Positions 24,528-28,928 of a DNA stretch of 28,928 nt are shown piece by piece. Under the pieces are notes generated by a model, which was not told where the DNA came from, searched no databases, and saw only the letters and a program-made list of their open reading frames with translations. The position numbers and the translations under genes are program-made. The DNA lies in NCBI GenBank assembly GCA_037439945.1, contig JBBIVA010000035.1, forward strand, positions 1 through 28,928, read 5' to 3'. This DNA is from CALEUX01 sp037439945 (GTDB taxonomy: Bacteria; Bacteroidota; Bacteroidia; Bacteroidales; Marinilabiliaceae). Every line of letters begins with the position of its first letter. Position 1 is the stretch's first letter.

Positions 24528-25379
24528 ATGAAAGCCATTAAATACATTCTGATTTGGTTGATCGCAATTGTATTAACCTTAGCAACAAGTGTTTACCAAA
24601 GAATAACAGGGCCAACACATCCTTTTAAAAAAACCATAAATGTAAACAATAAAAGTGTTAAACTACGTTTGATCCGCAGCCATGGTGGTGATAGTGATGC
24701 GCAACTGGATATTCCTGTTGCTGATAAAACTGTTAAAGCATTTATATTTTATAAAAAATATCCATCGAATGAAAGTTTTGTTAAAGATTCATTTAAAATA
24801 GGTGAAACCGGGCTTACTTATTTTTTACCAAATCAACCACCGGCAGGAAAATTACAATACCGGATCACTATCCATTCAGATACAGAAACAATAGAAATAC
24901 CTTCGCTAATAATCAGGTTTAAAGGCGAGGTGCCTTCTGTTTGGCTTGTTCCACACATTTTATTAATGTTTTTGGCTATTCTTTTCAGTTTCTCAGCGGT
25001 AATGGCCATAGTTTTCAACTTTCCCGTATTCAAAACATATTCGTTATTAGCGGCGTCAAGTTTCTTATTAGGTGGTTTAATATTGGGGCCAATTGTCCAG
25101 AAATTTGCTTTTGGTGACTGGTGGACCGGTATCCCGTTTGGATGGGATTTAACCGATAATAAAACGCTTTTTGCTGCTATATTTTGGGTAATTGCCATCA
25201 TAAAAAACCATAAAAACCCGTCAAAAAAATGGACAATAATTGCATGTGTTGTAATGATACTTATATATGCAATACCCCATAGTTTATTTGGTTCTGAATT
25301 AAACCATGAAACAGGAGAAGTAATTCAGGGTGTTTTTGACTTTCCCCTTCTGGGTTATTGTTTTAGAAAACCCTTATAG
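24528..25379 (+). CDS. Conserved-looking membrane protein of unknown function
   Basis: I do not recognise a named family. The 283-residue product has an N-terminal membrane helix (about 5-24), an extracytoplasmic beta-rich domain of about 110 residues (25-138, with VKLRLIRSHGG and RITIHSDTETIEIPSLI), and four further hydrophobic segments (about 141-163, 171-191, 213-226, 237-251). The loop GDWWTGIPFGWDLTDNKTL, near residues 198-216, is dense in aromatic and acidic residues and looks conserved and functional. I recall similar proteins annotated only as hypothetical membrane proteins in other Bacteroidota. It is flanked by terminators on both sides, so it is likely transcribed alone. Confidence 0.8.
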   Translation: MKAIKYILIWLIAIVLTLATSVYQRITGPTHPFKKTINVNNKSVKLRLIRSHGGDSDAQLDIPVADKTVKAFIFYKKYPSNESFVKDSFKIGETGLTYFLPNQPPAGKLQYRITIHSDTETIEIPSLIIRFKGEVPSVWLVPHILLMFLAILFSFSAVMAIVFNFPVFKTYSLLAASSFLLGGLILGPIVQKFAFGDWWTGIPFGWDLTDNKTLFAAIFWVIAIIKNHKNPSKKWTIIACVVMILIYAIPHSLFGSELNHETGEVIQGVFDFPLLGYCFRKPL

Positions 25380-25421
25380 TTATAATTTTTTATTATCCTT
25401 GAAAGGTAACATGGTTATTAT

Positions 25422-25455
25422 AAATGGTGGGAATAGATAAGTTACCACCATTTTT
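25422..25455 (+). terminator. Terminator after the 283-residue membrane protein gene
   Basis: AAATGGTGG (25422-25430) and CCACCATTT (25445-25453) form a perfect 9-bp stem followed by TTTATTTC, about 43 bases after the stop codon. Confidence 0.75.
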
Positions 25456-25533
25456 ATTTCTTGCATTTTATCAAAAACATTGATAATAAATCATTATTGT
25501 CCGGTAAAAAATCTAACCTTCTTTTAAGTGCTC

Positions 25534-25549
25534 TCCCGATGTATCGGGA
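25534..25549. repeat. Perfect CCCGAT hairpin
   Basis: TCCCGAT-GT-ATCGGGA, 7-bp arms with a 2-nt loop, followed by T-rich sequence. Similar in type to the hairpins at 12446 and 9481. Confidence 0.5.
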
Positions 25550-25747
25550 TTACTTTTTTTATTCATAAGTGTTTTTCTTAAAAAGGTATTCATGATCCAC
25601 TTCGCTCCACTACAACAAAAAAAGTAAGTTCCGATAAACCGGAATTCTACGCCAAATGCCGCCGCTGCATCCTGATTGTAGTTTTGTAAGTTTTTTAAAA
25701 AAACAACTAAAACTTACATCGGGACTAAAAATAAACCATGTTGTCTA

Positions 25748-25785
25748 AAATTCGGGAACCCGCTACGCTCAAACAGCCCGAATTT
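25748..25785. repeat. AAATTCGGG/CCCGAATTT hairpin
   Basis: A perfect 9-bp stem (25748-25756 with 25777-25785) around a 20-nt loop. It falls inside the coding-like minus-strand stretch of the 662-bp element. Confidence 0.5.
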
Positions 25786-25902
25786 CTGACGTCAATATAA
25801 TTGATTTTCTTAACGGAAATTCCTTGAGGCGGAAAGAAACCCCCAGAAAACCAGAAACCCTCTGAAGCTTCATGAATAAAGACTTTTTAGTTTTGTATTA
25901 AA

Positions 25903-25948
25903 CCCGGATTAGTCATTAGAAAGGCAATGAACTAATGACTTAGCCGGG
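25903..25948. repeat. Large stem with 17-bp arms
   Basis: CCCGGATTAGTCATTAG (25903-25919) pairs with CTAATGACTTAGCCGGG (25932-25948) at 15 of 17 positions around a 12-nt loop. The inner GTCATTAG/CTAATGAC arms recur in the palindrome at 26086-26108. Confidence 0.6.
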
Positions 25949-25978
25949 ATTAACCCTACCGAATAGTCGGTACAGGCT

Positions 25979-26037
25979 GCTTTAGAAAAACTTAATTTGT
26001 AAGCATTTCTGATTACAAATTTTTAGTTTTTCTTTAG
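25979..26037. repeat. Long AT-rich inverted repeat
   Basis: Arms containing AGAAAAACTTAATTTGTAA on the left and TTACAAATTTTTAGTTTTTCT on the right pair over about 20 bases, with a small bulge, around a roughly 10-nt loop; pairing resumes outward as GCTTTAG/CTTTAGC-like sequence. Confidence 0.5.
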
Positions 26038-26085
26038 CGATTTGTCAAAATAGAAGGCATGTAATTAATAACTTAAGACTATTAA

Positions 26086-26108
26086 TTTCTAATGACGGTC
26101 ATTAGAAA
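26086..26108. repeat. Perfect 23-nt palindrome with 11-bp arms
   Basis: TTTCTAATGAC-G-GTCATTAGAAA. The arm GTCATTAGAAA also occurs at 25912-25922. It could be a protein binding site or an element-internal repeat. Confidence 0.6.
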
Positions 26109-26219
26109 AAATGTCTAAAGACAAATTTGGGTTAAATTTTAACCGGACATCAATGATAATAAATGATAATTCAATAATTTAAATTAACTGATATCTTTTT
26201 CATTTTTTCAACAATGAGT

Positions 26220-26227
26220 TAACTTTG
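26220..26227 (+). promoter_or_regulatory. -7 promoter element before the 118-residue gene
   Basis: TAACTTTG followed by TAT is a full match to TAnnTTTG, about 21 bases before the ATG at 26249. No clear -33 TTG is present. It supports the small frame downstream as a real gene. Confidence 0.45.
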
Positions 26228-26248
26228 TATAAAATCAATTAATCTAAA

Positions 26249-26605
26249 ATGTTTCTTTGGGGGTTATCCGCTAATTTCTTGCCATATCTTTTGGTTTTAT
26301 TTGTTTCACTGTTATGTTATTTTGATAGTGGAACGAAAAAAACAATCAAGGTTGTTCAAAAAACTTCTGTTGAAAGACCAATAGCTTGGGAAAGAACTGA
26401 GAAATCCGATATAACCAATATTAGCAGGGCAAAAGATGTTGAAGTAAAAAAAACTCCCAACCTTGCTCCATCATCAACGGGCATTGAAACAATCGGGTTA
26501 AGAATTCCGGTTTTTTATCATTTCTGTAATGGCCCTCACAGGGCACCACCGGCTATATTTTCTGCTATTTTTTTTTCAGGCTTTCCCATTTTTTTCTGGT
26601 TATAA
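26249..26605 (+). CDS. Small membrane-anchored protein of unknown function, upstream of the TonB receptor
   Basis: The 118-residue product has one clear N-terminal hydrophobic segment (about residues 8-24, FLPYLLVLFVSLLCYF), then a Lys/Thr-rich middle, then a conserved-looking C-terminal stretch with RIPVFYHFCNGPHRAPP (about 89-105) and a very hydrophobic end. The single Cys with two His in YHFCNGPH could bind metal or haem, but that is inference. I do not recognise a family. Support for it being real comes from the promoter-like box 21 bases upstream, the membrane segment, its strand and its position about 160 bases before the TonB-dependent receptor gene. A chance frame remains possible. 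Confidence 0.5.
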   Translation: MFLWGLSANFLPYLLVLFVSLLCYFDSGTKKTIKVVQKTSVERPIAWERTEKSDITNISRAKDVEVKKTPNLAPSSTGIETIGLRIPVFYHFCNGPHRAPPAIFSAIFFSGFPIFFWL

Positions 26606-26615
26606 ACCAATCAGG

Positions 26616-26715
26616 ACTATAGTGCGTAAAGCACTGTAAATCATCGTTTACCATAGTTGCTATAGTTATTATACAAACTATAGGGTATAAAATATAATTG
26701 GATTATGATCCAATT
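26616..26715. promoter_or_regulatory. Palindrome cluster between the small gene and the TonB receptor gene
   Basis: Three palindromic motifs lie in 100 bases. ACTATAGT (26616-26623) is followed by AGTGC-GTAAA-GCACT (26621-26635). CTATAGTT-n8-AACTATAG spans 26660-26683 with perfect 8-bp arms. AATTGGAT-TATG-ATCCAATT spans 26696-26715, also with perfect 8-bp arms. CTATAG occurs three times. They are candidate operators for the receptor gene; no known consensus (for example Fur) is recognised. Confidence 0.4.
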
Positions 26716-26765
26716 AATATGGTATCATTAACCTTAAACTACTTAACAAAATATTATATAATATT

Positions 26766-28880
26766 ATGATAAAAAATATAATAATATCTGTCACACTATT
26801 TCTTTCTAATATTACAAACGCCCAAAACAATAGTTTGGCAGGTACAGTAATTGATAATAACAGCGGCTTACCACTTATTGGAGCTCATGTTATGGTAGTA
26901 GGAACTACGTTGGGCACCGCAACCAACAACTTGGGATACTTTGTTTTCAATAATCTTTCAACCGGTAAATATAAATTATTGGTATCATACTCAGGCTATT
27001 CAACATGTGATATTGAACTAACAATACCATTTGGAGGCACCATTGAGGTTATCATGCACCCTACAGTTTTTGATATAAACCAGGTAGTTGTTACAGGAAC
27101 CCGTAGTCCAAAACCCTTAAAAGAAACTCCCGTAGTAACACAGGTTATTTCATCATCTGCTTTATCAGACTTTGATGTACCGACAATTGAAACTGCAATT
27201 GAGCGAAACGTGGCCGGGGTTGAATTCACATCTGGCTCCTACGGATCATCGATACAAATGATGGGTTTACCTGGTAATTATGTTGTGTTTTTAAAAGATG
27301 GGAACAAAATTGCCGGGGAGACAAACGGAAATATTGATTATAACCGGTTATCAACGTTGGGCGCCGACAGGATTGAAATATTAAGGGGCGCATCATCGGT
27401 ACTTTACGGGTCCAATGCAATGGCTGGTGTAATAAACATTATTTCAAAACCACAGGTTAAACCATTGGTTACTGATATTTCAACCAGGTATTCAAATTTT
27501 AATACATCGTTAATTGATGCTGGTGTTGGGGTTATAAATAATAATTTAACAACCACATCAGCCTACAGGTTTTCCCATACTGATGGTTATGACCTTAATA
27601 AAATTATTTCGGATGGAAGTACTGTTGAACGTACCACTTCAAACCATTTTAATCAAAAATTTTTATGGGCTCCACAGGTTAACATAGAAATTGAAGCAAA
27701 AGGGTCGGTTTTTAATAACTATATGGATCAAACATTACCTATGCGTAATGATAAGGTACATAGCAATTTTGATTATTCCTTAAGGACCAAATACTATTTT
27801 AAGAATGTTGGTAACATTGAAGCAACCTGGCACGAAGACAATTATAAAACCTATGAAAAAGATGGGTTTAACAGAGATTTGCAATACTACAACAAATATC
27901 AAAATGCACGGATTATTGGTAATGTTATATTAAATAAAACCAACAACATAACTGTTGGTACAGAGCAAATAAAGGAATCATTGGTTTCTCCGAGGAATTC
28001 AATTGTTGGCAAAACAAATACCGACAGGGTTTTTTACATCCAGGATGATGCCAAATTTACCGGTTGGCTATCATTAACAGGAGGTTTAAGGTACAATTAT
28101 AATACTGAATTTGAAAACCATACTACATGGCAACTTTCAGCTATGGCTAAATATAATTGGCTGACTTTAAGGGGGAATTTGGCTACCGGTTTTAAAACTC
28201 CAAGTTTAAAGGAAAGGTATATGGAGTACCGTATCCCGTCAGGTTTTCCGATTACACTATCAGGAAACGAGAACCTGAAACCCGAGGAAAGTCAATATCA
28301 ATCGGTTTCGGCGGAGGTAAGTCTCGAAAGAATAAACTTCTCCATAAATTTTTACCGCAATAATATTGATAAAATGATAACTGAGGTAGAATTGCCCTTT
28401 AATCCCCTTGCTCCCGGCTTAAATTACAAATACCAAAACGTTGATGAAGTTAAAGTTTACGGAATTGACATTTTAATGAACTTGCATCCTATAAACAACC
28501 TGGTTATAAATGGGGGATATAGTTATTACAGGGCAACAAATGAAAGTCAGGATCGTCAGCTTATAGGAAGCCGTAACCATAGCGGACGTGTTAACCTAAG
28601 CTATAATTTTAACGAAAAAATAACTCCAAAAATATCGTTACTTGGCAGCTATTATGGCGATATATACCGCACAATACTTGATGAAAATACTGGAAAAGAA
28701 ACCAATGCCTGGCTTGATGATTTTATTTTATGGAAAGTAATATTTTCGGTCAAACCCTTTAAACAACTTACAATTACGGCCGGTATTGATAATATTTTTG
28801 ATTACTCAGATAAAGTAACCTTTGCAACCTTTAACCCAGGTAGAACTTATTTTATTGGGCTCCGGTATTTTTATAATTAG
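26766..28880 (+). CDS. TonB-dependent outer-membrane receptor
   Basis: The 704-residue protein is complete. A signal peptide (cleavage after TNAQ, about residue 20) is followed by a carboxypeptidase-regulatory-like domain (about 24-105: LAGTVIDNNSGLPLIGAHVMV, GYFVFNNLSTGKY), a TonB-box-like INQVVVTGTR, a plug domain (about 110-225, ending in DRIEILRGASSVLYGSNAMAGV), and a beta-barrel ending in an aromatic residue pattern (RTYFIGLRYFYN). The barrel motif GFKTPSLKERYMEYRIPSG and the GNENLKPEESQYQS repeat resemble haem, siderophore or vitamin B12 receptors rather than SusC polysaccharide receptors (704 residues against about 1000 and no SusD partner seen). The substrate is undetermined. A 16-nt AT palindrome (26750-26765) abuts the start codon. 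No terminator is visible before the window ends. Confidence 0.92.
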   Translation: MIKNIIISVTLFLSNITNAQNNSLAGTVIDNNSGLPLIGAHVMVVGTTLGTATNNLGYFVFNNLSTGKYKLLVSYSGYSTCDIELTIPFGGTIEVIMHPTVFDINQVVVTGTRSPKPLKETPVVTQVISSSALSDFDVPTIETAIERNVAGVEFTSGSYGSSIQMMGLPGNYVVFLKDGNKIAGETNGNIDYNRLSTLGADRIEILRGASSVLYGSNAMAGVINIISKPQVKPLVTDISTRYSNFNTSLIDAGVGVINNNLTTTSAYRFSHTDGYDLNKIISDGSTVERTTSNHFNQKFLWAPQVNIEIEAKGSVFNNYMDQTLPMRNDKVHSNFDYSLRTKYYFKNVGNIEATWHEDNYKTYEKDGFNRDLQYYNKYQNARIIGNVILNKTNNITVGTEQIKESLVSPRNSIVGKTNTDRVFYIQDDAKFTGWLSLTGGLRYNYNTEFENHTTWQLSAMAKYNWLTLRGNLATGFKTPSLKERYMEYRIPSGFPITLSGNENLKPEESQYQSVSAEVSLERINFSINFYRNNIDKMITEVELPFNPLAPGLNYKYQNVDEVKVYGIDILMNLHPINNLVINGGYSYYRATNESQDRQLIGSRNHSGRVNLSYNFNEKITPKISLLGSYYGDIYRTILDENTGKETNAWLDDFILWKVIFSVKPFKQLTITAGIDNIFDYSDKVTFATFNPGRTYFIGLRYFYN

Positions 28881-28928
28881 TCAAACGTGAAAATCCCCTG
28901 TTTTTTTAACAAGCAAAATACCATTTTC

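Larger units (their letters stand above)
25492..26153. mobile_element. 662-bp non-autonomous element or degenerate insertion sequence
   Basis: The left end CATTATTGTCCGGTAAAA and the reverse complement of the right end share TGTCCGGT(T)AAAA. The element lies between identical 11-bp direct repeats, TGATAATAAAT, at 25481-25491 and 26154-26164. The left end also matches the left end of the element at 9311 at 14 of 17 positions, all differences being transitions. There is no transposase. The right end is less well matched in its outer bases (TTGA in place of CATTAT), so the exact boundary is uncertain. The interior is rich in hairpins and carries a degenerate coding-like stretch. Confidence 0.5.
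25380..26248. other. Long gene-free, hairpin-rich region
   Basis: Nearly 870 bases without a supportable gene. In order it holds a terminator, the left end of a probable element (25492), at least six inverted repeats, the right end of that element (26153) and a promoter-like box before the small gene that follows. On the minus strand, 25725-25886 is open without a start and reads ...PPQGISVKKINYIDV..., which I believe is a widespread spurious Bacteroidota ORF rather than a gene. Confidence 0.7.

Noticed and set aside
25492..26153. CRISPR array suggested by repeated hairpins
   Set aside because: The hairpins differ in sequence and spacing; there is no regular repeat-spacer pattern and no cas gene.
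26041..26248. Possible tRNA or structured RNA gene between the element and the small gene
   Set aside because: No cloverleaf arms or T-loop consensus found; the palindrome there is too symmetrical for a tRNA.

Overview
The window looks like part of a Bacteroidota chromosome, probably an anaerobic or facultatively anaerobic member of the Bacteroidales/Marinilabiliales. The evidence is an AT-rich sequence, a TonB-dependent receptor with a carboxypeptidase-regulatory-like N-terminal domain, promoter -7 boxes of the TAnnTTTG type, few Shine-Dalgarno sites, ferredoxin-linked 2-oxoacid oxidoreductase genes, and maturases for an [FeFe] hydrogenase. There are 23 protein genes or fragments, no rRNA or tRNA gene that I can recognise, and no CRISPR array. 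All identities come from reading motifs by eye; no database search was run.

Layout. (1) 33-449: a truncated lipoprotein resembling the start of a GH88/GH105 unsaturated glucuronyl/rhamnogalacturonyl hydrolase. (2) 636-9144, all on the minus strand: an eight-gene block read as ADP-forming acyl-CoA synthetase, tandem-ACT protein, phenylacetate-CoA ligase, PLP aminotransferase, ferredoxin, then 2-oxoacid:ferredoxin oxidoreductase alpha, beta and gamma, closed by a strong terminator at 586-612. (3) 9145-9669: a gene-free gap holding a 215-bp MITE-like element. (4) 9670-14791: hydE, zwf and pgl on the plus strand, hydG on the minus strand. (5) 14988-17249: a membrane sensor histidine kinase with an ABC-type periplasmic binding domain. 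(6) 17267-22433, minus strand: mnmA, an AlaX-like editing protein, a metallophosphoesterase, ppk1 and a SixA-like phosphatase. (7) 22642-25379, plus strand: an M28 peptidase with PDZ domain and an unrecognised membrane protein. (8) 25380-26248: a gene-free, hairpin-rich region that looks like a second, larger element of the same terminal-repeat type. (9) 26249-28880: a small unrecognised membrane-anchored protein and a TonB-dependent receptor with several palindromes before its start.

How the genes may work together. The 636-9144 block has the parts to interconvert amino acids, 2-oxoacids, acyl-/aryl-CoA thioesters and free acids: aminotransferase, ferredoxin oxidoreductase, then either the ADP-forming synthetase (ATP gain) or PaaK (ATP cost), with the ACT protein a candidate amino-acid sensor. 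Run oxidatively this is amino-acid fermentation; run reductively it is synthesis of branched-chain or aromatic amino acids from scavenged acids. The nearby hydE and hydG make an H2-evolving or H2-consuming partner for the ferredoxin pool plausible, but no hydrogenase and no hydF lie in the window. The most unusual non-coding signals are the two elements with related terminal inverted repeats and the palindromes upstream of the TonB receptor.
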